DNA of 64,000 nt, from assembly GCA_022695795.1 (NCBI GenBank), contig MU404059.1, positions 62,001-126,000 on the forward strand, read 5' to 3'. This stretch comes from Biscogniauxia marginata. Lineage: Eukaryota; Ascomycota; Sordariomycetes; Xylariales; Xylariaceae. Shown here piece after piece: positions 1 through 14,119 of the stretch. How positions within the stretch are numbered: the stretch's first letter is position 1; each line of letters starts with the position of its first letter. Below the pieces are notes generated by a model. The model made no database searches and had not been told where the DNA came from. It saw only the letters and a list, made by a program, of their open reading frames with translations. A program made the position numbers and the translations under genes.

Positions 1-72
1 GGAGATGAGGAAACATCAGTGGTGACATTGGACAGCCCACTAAATTTGGCTTCAAGCATTTATGGTTCATAG
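1..72 (+). CDS. Possible C-terminal end of an upstream gene (partial)
   Basis: Frame 1 is open from the first base to a TAG at 70-72 and gives 23 residues ending in LASSIYGS, with an acidic start (GDEET). Composition looks like the tail of a real protein, but 23 codons are too few to tell from chance and no family can be named. The sequence just after it is A/T-rich with A-runs, as a 3' UTR would be. This is a weak inference. Confidence 0.2.
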   Translation, partial: GDEETSVVTLDSPLNLASSIYGS

Positions 73-2132
73 TTTTCCTCCGGGGATATGTTGAATATCA
101 GAAAATAATATAACACATATTTGCTCAAACAAAAAAAAAAGAAAGAAAAAACCTTCCTGGCCGTTCAACCAGAAAAACTAATCGGCGTAGATCGCTACGT
201 TCATGTGGGTTAAAAAGACAATCGCAAGACTCAAGTCAGTAGTACTTTCGACAACTACGCAGCGCTGAGAAAAAAATTTTTATATTACCCCTTTTCTAGC
301 AAGTCTTCCCAATCAGTCTAAGGTTAGGGTAAGTTGCCCGTTTGGACGACCAATAACCCAGGGAACAGAAAGCCCCAGGGGAAGAAAAGGGGGGAGAGGC
401 TCTAAGTAAACACGTCTCCTCCAAGCCGCCCGTCCCCTCGAGGACGGGGTATTATACCGTTCCTCTGTCCTAAAAGATCCCCCCTATCCGGTTTTTTTCT
501 TCCTCATTCTTTATATTACGTGCCTCTCTGTCTCGCTCGTGGACAAATCAACAAGCGGCTGAGAAAGGAAGAGAAAATGGAAAAAAAAAGAAAAACCTTC
601 TCTAGGAGATATAACAGTTTCCCCGGTCTCTCTTCCCCTCTCTGTATGTGTGTGTATAATATAGTACTTCGACAATATGCGATACTGATATTCGCTTAAA
701 TAAACCTACTGGCTGGCGTGTGGGTAGGATGACGACAACAACATCTCTAAATAAGAGAGAAAAGGGAGGGTGGGGGGGGGGGCTATATCTTCCAGAAGAC
801 GTGAGTAGGGGACTTTTTTATTTATTTAGGAATACCCATGCCATGCCTACCTACCTACTTAGCCTCATGATGGACTCATCCGTCTGGCACCGCAACCAGA
901 CCCCCGGACGTATATTGCCCGTCCCATCAACGTACGACAGTATAAACATCCACCCCTTACCCCTTTCTCCTTTCCCCTCTTCGCAGTTCCCTTGCGCCTA
1001 GATAAGAACTAGACAGATAGACAGACAACTTACGTGGTATACAACAAGTCAGGGAGTTCACACCCTCCCCCCTCTTCTCCCCAAATGTAGTCCTTCCATA
1101 TTGATGTATATATTTCACGCTTCCCAATATGCCTTCATGATTGCCCTCGGAATTCGGCGAACAGCAGGCAGCCAGTCCCCCCCAACCAACCGCCATGCAA
1201 AATCGTGGCGGACATTCTTATACCCAATGCTAGCGATCTATCTATCGTGTTTATGTACGGGTTTTGAGAAAAAGGGGGAAGAGTTAGATAGATTTCAGAA
1301 ATTTCAGGTTCTAAGATGTCCTAAAAAAAAAACAAAAAAGACCAGATTTCGTTCGTAGATTTGATTGATGGTATATATGGTTTGCTCGAGCAGAGAAAAA
1401 AAACCACCACTTGCTTCTTCGCTTTAGTATACAACGCGCTCGCAAATTAAACTCAAATAAAATAAAAAATTCCGTGCCTTATCTCGTTCGGGGCAGCCAG
1501 TCAGATGTTTCTCGCAGAGATAAGACCCTGTCCCTCTTCTCCTTTTTTTAATACTCCTATCAGTCAAGTTTAACCCAACTCGTCAATTCCAGCTTTCCAT
1601 CCATACCTAGTCCCCAGTTACAAAAAAATCCTGATTCATAACCCTCCCCCTCCCCCTTCCACCCTTCCGCCCCCACCTCCCTTCATATGGGTATAGAGTA
1701 TAGACAAAAATATAATCCCGGCCCATATTTTTTGTCACTTATCAATGATCTAAGTGCTTCGCGAGGGTGTATCGTGTTGGCAAAGAAGTATTGCTGAATT
1801 TCTTTTGCAGGGCCGTCTTGGAACAAAATATATAATAAAAACAAACCAAAAAATAAAGTGGTATCTTGAAAGTCGTAACGGGACCGTGAATTAAGAAAAA
1901 ACCAGGATGTATCGGGGCGGTTGGATAGCGACAGAAGTAAAGCGGGATAAACTGAGCATGATTGATATGTCGAATATGACCCATCTAGGCTTATGACAAA
2001 TGGAGGGAGGGGGGGGGGATAATCGTTTAAAACATGGTCCCGTAGAGATCATTGGTCTATGCGGGTATCAAGACTCCGATACACAGGGGCAGAAAATGAA
2101 GAGAATCAAGAAGCATCAGGTAGGAATTGATA
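73..2132. other. Intergenic stretch without a recognisable gene
   Basis: About 2 kb of non-coding-looking sequence with many A-runs, pyrimidine tracts and short G/C homopolymers (for example a G run near 771-781). Open frames here are under 100 codons and low in complexity. The right-hand end should carry the 3' UTR and polyadenylation region of the Far1-like gene, which is read leftward and stops at 2133. Confidence 0.6.
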
Positions 2133-5100
2133 TCATGGCTCTTCAATGATGCCCTCGCCGCTAGCTTCCTCTCTCCACTCACGACTCTTGTCCGTCAACC
2201 GTTTTACGCCACTAACTCTTGAAGCCCATAGACTCTCGATTGGTGTCCGGAAGGTAAAGGCTCGCTGGCTGCTGATAACACCTATAGCCTGGAGGATAGC
2301 CTTGCGGCTATCGCGTCCAAAGACGGCAGGGTGGTTGATCCACTCGAGGCTTGCCTCGAGCTCTGCATCGAGCGCAGCGACGGTGCCAACGTCAACACCA
2401 GCAGAATTGCTTAGTGCCAATCCGTCATTTGAGCGGCTGCGTGTGATTGGCGGCTGGAAGCCGTTGGCGACAGATGAGTGTGCCGAGGCGGTCGGTGATG
2501 GTGTATGTTTGCGGTCAGGGGTAGCACACGTCGGGGAAGAAGTGTCTAAGCCGGGGTGGGGGGTCCCAGGGTTCGATTTGTTAGCCGGAATAGGTGGCAC
2601 AGGCCCCGTAGGGACGGGTGGCAGCCCTCCCTTGCCTAGACCCTTTAGAATTGAGCGTGTCTCGTTCAAGAGGGTGTGTGCGCGCTCATGCTGGCCTCTC
2701 GAGACCAACGTCAGAGCTCGGGTAAGCATGTCAGAGGTAAGCAGTTCCATTCGTCGTTGAACGATATGCGGGTGAGGAGGGATCGGAGGAGTATTCTGCC
2801 ATGAAGCCTTCTTCTGGTTGCCAGCCGAGGGAAGCATTGTGATGGCGAGTAGCGATGGCCTAGGAAGATGCATCATAGTTCCATCCCGTAGGATATCGCC
2901 CCAGACCAAGTCTGCTTGGATCAACGGTACTTCCTCCACAGAGGTCGCTCTCTGGTCATCATGTTCCACCGGCCCGCCTAGAGCTTCCAAGCCGGACACA
3001 ATCGTCTCCCAAGCATCCTGGGGTAGCTGTTCCTGCGACGAGGTGTCGGGAACAATCACCAACTGGACCAGGATATCTCGTTTGTCGCCGAAACGAAGAT
3101 CGCCTAATGAGGCCTCTGCATCACGACCTGTGGCACGCTTGGTGATTTGCAGTGCCCCGCTGATTTTATGGAATCTCGCCGGAGAACCCTCTGGCAGCTT
3201 GAGCTTGAGCTTGACGTTCTGATGCGACAACGATTGCATCGAGCCAAGGCAACCCGCCAAACACTCGCGCAGCATCATCCAGTCCTTAACGTAAGTATAC
3301 GACGCCTTAGTTCGTGAGGACAATTCAATCATGGTGTCCGGCTTGTGAGTCATGCCGAGACCAAATGAATGGATCGTTATTCTAGCATCTGTTAGCATCA
3401 CTGTTCCTAGGGTGGTTTAGGTCGTGACCTACTTCGCAGCTTCCGCTCGCGAGACGACGAAGTCGACGCTGTCGGCATCTGACGTAGATGCGTCGCTGAT
3501 GAGCATGATCGTCGCTATTGGGTTGTTATATTTGCGTTGCATCAGTAGATCCATGGCAACGTTAGCCCCTTCCACAACATCCGCCCTATGACTCTTCTGT
3601 CCCACGGGCCGGATAGAGGCCAGGACGTTGTTCCATCCATGCCATGCCTTTGTCGTCATCCCGACGATAGGTACGCCGCCTCCTCCCGAGCCGAACGTTA
3701 CTAGGCCCATTCGATCCCGCTCACCCAGAGTGTGAACCATAAACTTCAGCGCGTCTTTAACAAGGTTAATCTTGACCCCTTGCATCGAGGATGAGATGGG
3801 GACCACAACGACAACATCAATCGGTACATGGACAGACGAAATCGAGCTCTTGGCAAGGCTCGTGTACTCAGTCGGCGCAGTCGTAACAGATTTAGGACCT
3901 CCCCACGATGAAGCTACTGACGAGACTCGCTGAGGACGGTGGCCACGACCCCAGTCATCTTCGTCCGTCTCCGATGCCTCTGCCCGATCGCGCTCGAATT
4001 CGGGACTTCTTACTGGTGATCTCTCAACTGCGTTGAGATCAAGAAGGGCCTGCTGCCAAAGCTTCAACTGGTTCCGATTATCAAAACGCAGATGGAACTG
4101 TGGAAGCTCGGCAACGGAAAGGCTGAGTGTCAAGATGTTCTCATCTACTACTAGATCTGTTAGCGGAGTCTTGCTTGCATTACTGCAGGAACGGTTACCC
4201 ATGCCAGTCTCTGCAACCTCATTGAGGTGTTTCTTGATCAGGATTGAGCCTTTCAAGGTGCATCGCGTAGTTCTTCGTGGAGCCCCGTTCTCATCCCATT
4301 GTTGCGCACTAGGGGGGAGTTTTTTCTCTTTGACACAAATAAGCATTTCAGCGAATAGGAAACACTCAAGTTCTTGCCATGAGATCTTGTCCTTGCCGAC
4401 CCGTAGCGTGCCGTACAGCCGAAGCTTGCCAAACCTATTATCATGTTAACGGTATTGTTATTGTTTAAACCCCCAAAATGATCGGTAACTGACCTGTTAA
4501 AGTCGAGGCCATGCCAATTGTCCACCTTGTTTCGTAGGTTCTCAGTCATCTCCTCTAGTACTTCTGGGGCCTCGTACGGATAGAAACGTGGCTGGGAACT
4601 TCTTGCAGGCGATGGCGGACGTTGCGGCGCAAACGCTTCCTCGACACGCATCTGCGGCATAGGATTCGCTACCACGAGGTCCTCAGGGTCCGGTTTCCAC
4701 TTATTATCAGCAACTTCTACCGTAATAAGGCAAGTCAGAGTCTGCTGCTGACGGGAGCGATTGATCGTGGGGAATTCGGATCGAACTGCGACAGATGGCG
4801 CTGGGATTGGGTTGCGCGTAATCGCTCTCGGACTGCCCGGCGTTGTTTCCATTGCCTGGAGGTCGTAGTCGTGACGGCGCGGCGGTCCACTCTGGGTGGT
4901 CTCAGGATAGCCTGTGGAAGACGCGACTCCGGTCGCTTCGCTGTCGCTACGACCGTGCCTCGAGGCGGTAGGATATCGATCTGACGAAATAGTACCTCGA
5001 GCGACACTATCGCGACCATTACTAGGCGGTATAGATCGGGGATTGGACTCTCCACTAGGGGGTCGTCCACCTTGATGATCCCAGGCGGGCTGACTCGGCG

Positions 5101-5959
5101 TCGGTGTAGTCAGTGATCTATTGTCGCCAGACGCCGATCGTACCATGCTAGTAATTTTCTCTGCAGTCGACCGCCCGGTCAGTAATGTATTCCTCATGGT
5201 CTATATCAGCGCTACTACTACTAACCTATATCCAACACGTTGCCCCCGCGGCTAGTATCCAGATGCAGTGGTGCGTTGCATGATGGGCAGTATTGCGATT
5301 CAAACTCTCGGATAAACTCGTAAAAGCAGGCCTCGTGGGAGACATGCGAACACGAAAACTGAAGAATTCTCTCGCCGCGAAGGGTATGTTCCAAGGGTTC
5401 CTCGCATACAGCGCATTCACTGCCAACAAAGGTCCTCTCCCGCCGATTGCGACCCCTATCTGAATTCATCATTCCGGATATTGTTGGGTTCTGGCGAATA
5501 GTGTTGTTGGAGGCTGCAGAGCTTCGGGAAGCGGTCGAACGATGGGACGGTGCTCGGCCGGGCGATTGACGATAAGTAGCGGCGGCAATAGAATGATCTG
5601 TAGTCAGACACAGTCAGCGATGCGCAATTACAGGACAACATGACAACGCCACCGCGATGGCTCAGAGAGAGCGGGTCGCGAAGCGACAATAACGGTGACA
5701 GGACGGAAAGCAAAACACGCCTACTTTTCTCAGGGTAAGATGGGCCGGTGTCCTGACTCGTCCAATCTTGTCCCTGTGCTTGTCCTTGTCCTTGCCCCCT
5801 CCTCCTCAGAGATCGCAGGGAGCTCGAGTCGGACGAGCTAAATAGACCAAGTTCCCGCAAGGCCGAAACTTGTCCCTCGAGAAACCTGTGCTCCTTAGAA
5901 CCGGCGGCACCTGAAAGTCCGTTTGATTTCGACGATGATCGACTGAACATAAGTGGCAC
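2133..5959 (-). CDS. FAR1: Far1/Ste5-like RING-H2, PH and VWA domain scaffold protein
   Basis: Five exons: 5725-5959, 5226-5597, 4494-5160, 3433-4434 and 2133-3381. Introns are 127, 65, 59 and 51 bases with good signals (for example a TACTGAC branch before CTGCAG at 5161). The coding length of 3525 bases gives 1174 residues. A RING-H2 finger has ligands C140, C143, C161, H163, H166, C169, C182 and C185. A PH domain lies at about 426-559 (starts FGKLRLYG, ends WQQALLDL). A VWA domain starts near 626 and runs to about 830 (IDVVVVVP, then VTFGSGGGG). Linkers are Ser/Pro-rich. RING-PH-VWA is the architecture of yeast Far1; Basidiomycetes and Pezizomycotina are reported to carry one such protein. 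Yeast members scaffold the pheromone MAPK cascade or link it to polarity. That role here is inference, and ubiquitin-ligase activity is possible. In the VWA metal site the first Asp is a Pro (P637) while S639 and S641 remain. The start chosen is the first ATG of exon 1. Confidence 0.85.
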
Positions 5960-8900
5960 GGGGAGCTTCGCGACGCAAGGAATGCGATATGGAGTAGTCT
6001 GGCAAGGCGGGAGGATGTGCGTGGAGGGTCACGAGTAGCGAGTCGCTTGCTTTGACCAAGATGTTGTAGAGAGTAGGAGCGGTGGTGGTGGTGATGGTGA
6101 TGGTTTGGTTGTTGGGTGTAGTTGTGTGTCAGACCCTGTCCTGCGATTCCCCCTGGGAGGTTGTTTCAAGTGGTGGTATCCTTCTCAATGCTGTGACGGA
6201 AGGGCTAAGGAAGACGGATAGCGCATAGCCAGGAATTAGCCTTTTGAGACAGAACAGGTTGTCGGGTCGAGTAGCTTCAACTGCCAAGATGGCGGTAGTT
6301 GTATCGTCGCCGTTGGGGTGTAAGTGGTTTCGCTATAGGCAAGGTAGTGTGGGTAGGTTTGTAGGACGGGACGGGTGGTGGTGAAGAAGGTAGAAAACCC
6401 GACGGTGCCGATTTGGTGGTCGGGCACGCCAATCAATGCCTTATGAGAGCTGAGCGCCCCTCGTCTCGGTCGTTGCGGCCTATCGCGACGGGGCGTTGCT
6501 TCTTCTCAACCTGCGATGTTCCTACACTTGCCAACCGGGGGGGTTTAGGGTGAGCGCCAGACGCAGAAGGGCGTTGCCTTCCCCTTCCCCTTTCCTTTTA
6601 TTTTCCCTGTCCCTTTTCCGTTTCCTGTCCCTTTTCCCCCCAGTAAGCACAAAATCGCAGGCTATGCTTAGGTTTGCCGGACTACAAGTGGGATGGGTGT
6701 ATGTAATCGAAGGGTGCCTCTTAAAAGGCGATGCACTCTATGGCGATGCAGTGCGACGTGATGTTCCAGCACGCATTCATAAGCTCAAGGATAGACTGCT
6801 CCAGAAGCAAAAGAGAAAGTATAAAAAAGAAGGGAACGACCACGATTGGAAAAGGGTCGGTTGCCGAAGACTCGGGAAATACCTAATGTATGTATCTTGC
6901 TAATAATTCAGGAGTAAAGCAGGAAAATTGGGACCGTAACTTCATAAGGATGGGTATTAATTATTACTGCTATGTACCTAAGTCCTTCGTTTAGGCCAGG
7001 AGGGTACCTGGGTACATGCGTTGCATCCATCCCGGCGACTAGGGACTGGGTTAGCCTAGGAACGGGGAACCTTGAAATACCCTTGCCCCTCTCTCGGCGC
7101 TACTCCGTAGTCCAGTCCGCCGTTGGCCTCATAAATCTACCTACCTACTATCCCGTGCGACCAATCCTACACACTTGCAGCCGAATGGAATCTGGGCATA
7201 CTTGGATCACATTGCGGGAGCGCTACGAGTGAGGGAGGGGGGAAGACCAAACCAAGGACTTGACAGTGTAACTTTCTCAGTACTACTCGGTACTAGCATC
7301 GACAAGGGGTCTGTCTGTGATATGGATGACTTCCCTCCCCCATGTACCCTGTTAGTGATGGGACCCCTGTCTTATTAAACGGGCTCGCACGCGTCCGGCT
7401 TGTTGGGTAGCCTGGGGGCGAGCATCAATGTACCACAGATCTACTTATGCCTATCACGGACTTATCATGTCGAAAATGCGAAAATGCTTCAGTCGCAGCA
7501 GCAAGAGCAAAAAATGGAAATAAAAAACAGTGTCACTGAGAAGGTGGCCCACCACTTTCATAGTTGTCTATTTTGATGCTCGTGTAGCAACCGGCTATCG
7601 ACAGTTAGGAGATAATTAATCGTCCTTCTGTATGAGCCCAGAGAATACATGTCACAACTTGCATACATACACTAATTACCCAAGTGGATATACAGTCCAT
7701 GTTCGTCAGGCGAGCTACGTACCGATAGAGTCTAGTTCTTAGTACGGCACTTGCAAGCAACACGCAGTGACAAAGCGTTGGTGTTATATGATAAGTATCT
7801 GGTTTCTACTAGGAAGACAGTTGAGGGACAAGGGAATGTGATTCTATCGTGACTTCTAGCCACTAAGCTAGAATCGTCCAGTGCGGACCGGAGGAATCAG
7901 ACAACTACCTACATACCCAAGGTAAATGCTCCATGTATGGTACGACAACGCTGTCAGCAAATCTAATCAAGGCTTAGCACGTGGCCTTAGGCAATTGCGG
8001 CACAGTCCAGTATGGAGTCAAAAACTCAGAATTATTTTAGAGGTTCAGTTGATGGTCAAAGAGATTTTTGGGAATTTGATGGTGGGGGTAAACTAACAAC
8101 TACCCTCGATATGTAAGCATACATTTCAGATAAAGGAGATGGAGACCTCATGGAGCTGCGGCATTCTTCATGCTGCTCTAGTGCGACAAATATGCATGAC
8201 GTGAGTGCATGCCTGACCTTCCAGTAGGTATAGGTACCTACCTGGTAATGCTGGTGGGGACATGCAGCTGTATGATAAGCCCAAGCCACGGGGCTTCAGC
8301 TATCTATTTACATACCTAGAGAGGCTTGTTGTGGCTTTGAGCCTAAGGTCAAGATGACTTTAAGGTGGTGACTAAAAACTAAAAAGAAAAGAATACATAC
8401 CAATTGTGCAACACAGTACGTACACATTCGTAGAAACGATCGCCTTATCGTTCTACGGTACTGCATGCTACGTGCTACGTGCTGCGTGCTGCGTGACAGA
8501 TCGGTCCCTCCCTAGATTATCTCTTTCATTTTATTCCCCATATGTCAGCTTCGATGTTTTATTGCAAGTGTAGTTCTCAGCATACCCGCTCTCGTATGAC
8601 CTTATACGGGACAAGCCTCTCCCAGACCCAATCATTGCCCAGCAGCCGACAATAACGTCTGCCCACCGTTCCGTATAGCCCGACGTTATCATCTCCAAGG
8701 ATAGACCTGACCCTTCAATTATACCATCTGACTCAACGCTTAGAATTTGGGCAGCCAACCGCGGCTCTTGAGATATCGCACCTCCATTCGAGATCGTCGT
8801 CTTACGTATGTCTACCGTCAAAGCCATGTGCCTCACCACAACTACTCCTGGATAGTGGCGATTATCGGGGGATGTAGACAGTTTGAATACGACAGGCCTC

Positions 8901-11900
8901 CTCTGCTGCGGAGGGGGATAGCCAAAATCGTTACTGCCTACTGAAAATCCTGCACCCTCGACACGATACGACGACGGTGTGGTTCAGGTCATATCATCAT
9001 CTTCTATGCAGCCCACAGCGTGGTGGTCAGCCTGGATCGTTTTCTATTCGCTATTGTAACCTTCCAAGTCACACAGCAAGGCGCCCAACAGAACGAAACG
9101 GGCAACCTCGGCGACCACTGGCTAATGTGGATGAACCCTTCTATCATCTTGCATGTTAGCGCTCAGGTCTGCGTCGACCTGCCCGTCAACTGGTAGGAGC
9201 TTTGCCACACCAGTTTGCCGGCAGGCTAGAACTATGACTACAGTCACGACAGCCTCATCGAATTCAATTGCTAAAACCCCGGGGTACCTCTTTACTATGA
9301 CCCGGCAGGACTCTAAGAGTTCGCTACTTCTGGAGTTTGCCATTCGTCTCAAGTAATTCTATACCCGTCAATTATTTCAATGCCGAGACTTTTCAAATCT
9401 CGGAAGGATCTGCTTTTTGCGGGAGCGGGACAGACAACTACCTAAAACCTCGCCGCTTGATCTGCAGGCCCTAGTGTTCTCGGGTGCTACACGAATAAGC
9501 CACGAGATAGTTGTATTTATCTACCTAGACGCAGGCTTCAAATCTAGACCATTCGGTTGATCGCGGCAAAGAATCAGACACCCGCCAAACAACAGTCTGC
9601 AATCTCATCCTTCATCCTGACTCCTACGGTGCAACGGCAAGAGATGACATTTGCTACGGTATACGTACGACATTCCCGAGCAATTTTGACATCCTTAGCT
9701 CTAGAGAATGGTGAGCAGCGCCTACGTTCGCAATATATGCCACAGCTTAGGTGACTATGAATCTTCAGAAAGTTAACGGGGGGCCCTACACCTACAAAAT
9801 TTCCACATCAGCTTGACAGATTCAGCATTGGCGGTGCAGCTTCGATGTCATACGCAGCTCTTTGAGGACGTGCTAGTTGCGCGGCACGTACGGCATTACA
9901 GCCATCGGCTTCGATCTCGTCACTAGCGAGGTCACCTTCATGGGATTGGCTCGTCGCCGCCACCATTTGACGTCTTCTGCCTTACTTTCGAAGTGCCATG
10001 CATATACTGATCCCTCAACTTTGCACGCGCATCAACTCACGCTAATTCATTACACATCATCGTAATCAGACCCCATATGAAGAGTACATGGTACGCAACG
10101 TGGCGAGGATTCATGTGAACATACCGTTATCTCGCTGCTAAGGGTCCTCTCAAATCGCCAACCCACCACCGCCATAGACTTCCAATAGGGCAGCTGAAGA
10201 GATGAGAAGCAAGGTAGTGCGAGTCGAGGGATTGTCGACTCTAGAATTCTACACACGCCGGCGATAGTAGATTCACGAAGTCCACGTGTTAGACTAAGAA
10301 CTAAGCTACCGGTTTCCGAGTGGTCGGTCACCCGTCCAAATCCTCCTAGACTCTTGGTATGAAACCTAGTGTAGATAAAGTCTCCAAAGTCTATCGCCAT
10401 CATTTTACTGCTTTTTGGACGCTGCGCGATTCAGGTTATGTGCAGTGTCTTACTGCAATACAAAACTAGAATTGGTGTTGACAACTAGGTCAACTTACAT
10501 CCAGAACTGCCTCAGCAGGGTCTACTGCTAAAGCGAGAGTACGCCATTCCTAATCTTACCCAGACGATTGTCTACATCAAATAGGGGCCATTTGTCATCG
10601 ATAAGTATCGCAACTTGCCAAGTGGATCTCGTGATGCGCACCCGATCATCAGACATGGCACAAACACCAGTATACACAAACATTCCCGCATCCAGCTCTC
10701 GGCTTCTATCCTGTTTTCAACGTCGGATTATTGTGGTGCTGCTTCCACGCATGCTTAGTGCAAACCCCAACCCTCCAATGTACGTCGTTAGTCTATCACG
10801 TATTAACCAGGTACCTACATGTGATGGATTGTTCAAAGTTCCACAATTTCAACCTATGGGCTTTGCAGTTGGCTAGAACAACATTAGTTTGCCAGGCAAA
10901 GATCGATTTCCAAAAATTTCTCGGATCAATTCACAATATGTCATCCGGGTAACACTTCCGAAAAGGTGTTACCTACATACATATGGATGCCTGTCTACGT
11001 GACAAGGTTCGCGATACCTTGTCTCACCGGTGTCTAGACAAGCGTTAGATGCCTTACCTTGACCAATGGCTTGAGTAACAACAAGACTGGGGTCACTTAT
11101 ATTAACCACCATGATATTTCGTATCAACTTACGTTACAATTTTTGAATATTTTCAGGGTGCAATGTTTTCAATTTTGTCCGTTGGACCGGCGTTGTGACT
11201 TATCGTTTTCAAAGAGGACTCCGTCGTTATTAGGTATATGTTATATCAAGCCAGGAGCTGTCCGCGCTTGACTACTCCACAACCAGCAGTTCTGGATCGA
11301 CGTGATGGAGAGCGAGGGTTGGCCAGACCGACAACACCGGCCGATTCGATATCCAAAGACGGATAGTCACAATCATTGTTGTGACTGGACACCGCAGTCC
11401 TTACAATACGGCATATTCACCTGTCATACGTTTAATAGCACGAGAACTAGAAGACCAGTGGAGAATCAACTGAGTTGTTATGCCTCTCGGACTGTTCATA
11501 TCTAAACACGCACGGGCTAGGTTAGTGAATTCAAACACACAGACCCTCATACCATCTATCCACATTATTTACCGCGCGGATCTGGGTCTGTATCCCGAAG
11601 CTCGCACGTATCTTAGTACCTGGTCGTTTTCGGGGCAAGTAGTCTTTTCAGTTAGAGGAAAGATTTTATTTTCCTAAACGATGGCCATTGTTATCAGGGC
11701 TAAAACCACAATCCAGGATGAAGTGACCAAGCTTTGCTCCATACGAAACCCCCACTCCCTGTTTCACCACCTTCTTTATATCATTCGTTTATGTTTTGAA
11801 ACATCACGGAAATGCATTACGACATGCACGACCTCCTCAAGGCTATCCCTTTGATCCCCCTACGGAAGGGCTTTTCCCTGATTTGCTAGTGATACATGCT

Positions 11901-14105
11901 ACATACATCTACTTTCACTTATCCTATCCAGTGATCATACTCTAGAAGCCCCAAGATCTCTTGCCCAAATCCTTTCTATACACGCAACCCGTCCCCAATC
12001 TGCAGTGCGCTTTGACGAGAGCACGTTGTAACCTGCCCCACCAGATTCTCTCTCCACAGAAATCTCGGGTATAACCCCGAAGCGAACATATTCCTTGAGC
12101 TTGAAATCTGAGAATCGTCCGCAAGCTGGCCCGACCGCTACTTTAAGCGAGGACCAAGTCCTACCTACGAGTTCGTAGCCCGATCACAACATCCCAGACA
12201 GCCAGAGCAGCAGGGATGCTAGGTAGTACCTACTAGGCCTATATAGTATAGAGCATCACAGAGAACCACGGTATAGAAAAAGGGCGTCTATCGCAACTAA
12301 ACGATAGAGTGACAACGCGCAAGCGCAAGCGAAGTTGTCGCCCGAACTCCGAGGAGAAGTCTATGGAATACATAGGTACTGTACATTCGAACAATGGTGC
12401 TCCTGCACCTAACTCTAATATTGATTTCCTACCCAAGTTTGCTCCCTGGTACTGGATCACTGACTATGTCTTAGTGAGGAAAAGAAAAAGAAAAAACCCT
12501 GCGCGGTCCTTTCTGCAGAGTTGCAGTTACATACACAGGAACTAGCTACAGGTCCTCATGCACTTAGGATGCACAAGACCCCTGGTTTAGGTCCCTGGAG
12601 GTTAGACAGATTCGGTAGGTAGGTAGGTAGTTGAACGATCGACAGCAACCCTCTGGCCGAGTAGCACAAGAGAAAACACCCCCCGACTACCTTAACCGTT
12701 ATACTCCATGCCGAAGGGAAGACTCCGCTAAGGTCTCCGACGATAACCGTCCTAAACATGCGGGACTTCGATATTACGGCCTTGGATGTGATAGCTTGAG
12801 GTAGGAATCGATTGTCTTCCTCATTCAACATTCAACCGGCCGCCGGATCCGTCTATGTAGCAGGGAGAAGGTCCCTTGCAGACAACTGCATAGCTTAGTA
12901 TACGACGTTAAACCCTGAATGCACGTTTCCATGGTGTCAAAGGAGAATTACAGCGTCTGCTGTAACCTACCTATTCACATATCTTCCGACGCAGGTTATG
13001 TACATCAACACAGCGACACATTTGGACCCCTTTTCATACCTTGACCAAAATAGGGGACATATTCGCCTAGTTGATAACGGCGGGCACCGGCGTACAAACA
13101 CTGATACGAAATACTTTTTGCTTGGCAGTCGACAGGAATGGAACTTCATGCAATGGAACCTACTTTGTGGCTTAGTGTCGGGAAGGGATCATCGTTAGAT
13201 CTCGACCTCCAAGCGCTCTTCCTCCCGCCTCTTCAATCGCGATTGTGGCACGTGGAACTCGGAGATCATGTTTTACCTCAGCTCTCACAGACGTTGGGGA
13301 ACGTCTGTGCCTGGATTTGCCTCTCCTGAGAACCGTCAAGCGACTTGCCTAGATTCGCAGCCATGGAATAGAGGCAGATGTCTATCTGCAAGCAATTTAG
13401 GTAGTAAATACATCTGTCCACACGTCGCTCACCGCATTCATCATGCACATATCACTTACATCTACATGCAGGTAAAGCATCAGTCGTGCAGAAACAAGTT
13501 CCCCCTGGGTATGGTCACAACCAAGGCGGGCAACTGGGGTTCATCAGCCTTGGTATATGTATTCTAGCGTAAACCATCATAGTGTTTGCCACCGATTATA
13601 CCTATTGCGGTTCAGGCCCGCGTATGCACGAAATGCCGCCGGCGCTCGGCAGAGGGAACGGACTACCTATATCGATTCCATGTCAATAGGTACGGTTCGA
13701 AACCTGGATAGAAGATCGACGGCTGGAGACGCTTGTATCATGCACATGTCTAGACTACTTATAGCCACGCAGCGCTATAGCTTCAGCTATATATACCTAC
13801 TATACAGTGCGAGGCTTCCCAGGTCATAGCAAATCCTTCTAAGGGAGGACCACAGGTGCACGTGGATTGCCCGCCCGCCGGCAGTTGAACCAAACCAGAC
13901 GCGGGTAGGTAACGAGTTGCGAGTTGTCGTCATATCTATCTCGTTACCTCTTCAAGGTCGTCCAAAGAAATCGTGAGGAGGAAGGCATAATGCCTCAGAC
14001 AGACCTTATCTCTCCATCGTGGTGAGTGAAGTCGCATGCATACATCTATTTCCTACATTCCTCCCGCCGCTTCAGAGCTGATATTTGATATCTTCGTCGT
14101 TATAA

Positions 14106-14119
14106 CCCCCCCCCCCCCC
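14106..14119. repeat. Poly-C tract
   Basis: An uninterrupted run of 14 C within the gene-poor region. Similar runs occur at 16815-16827 (C) and near 14949-14960 (G). They are prone to length variation and sequencing error. Confidence 0.9.

Noticed and set aside
2146..2760. 204-codon plus-strand frame opposite the Far1-like gene
   Set aside because: It is antisense to a well-supported exon and has no motif of its own.
6496..6903. 135-codon plus-strand frame
   Set aside because: It has no ATG at its start, it opens with a Ser/Pro/Leu/Phe pyrimidine-tract translation, and it shows no domain.
13690..13705. GGTTCGAAACC B-box-like sequence
   Set aside because: There is no matching A box, acceptor stem or terminator nearby.
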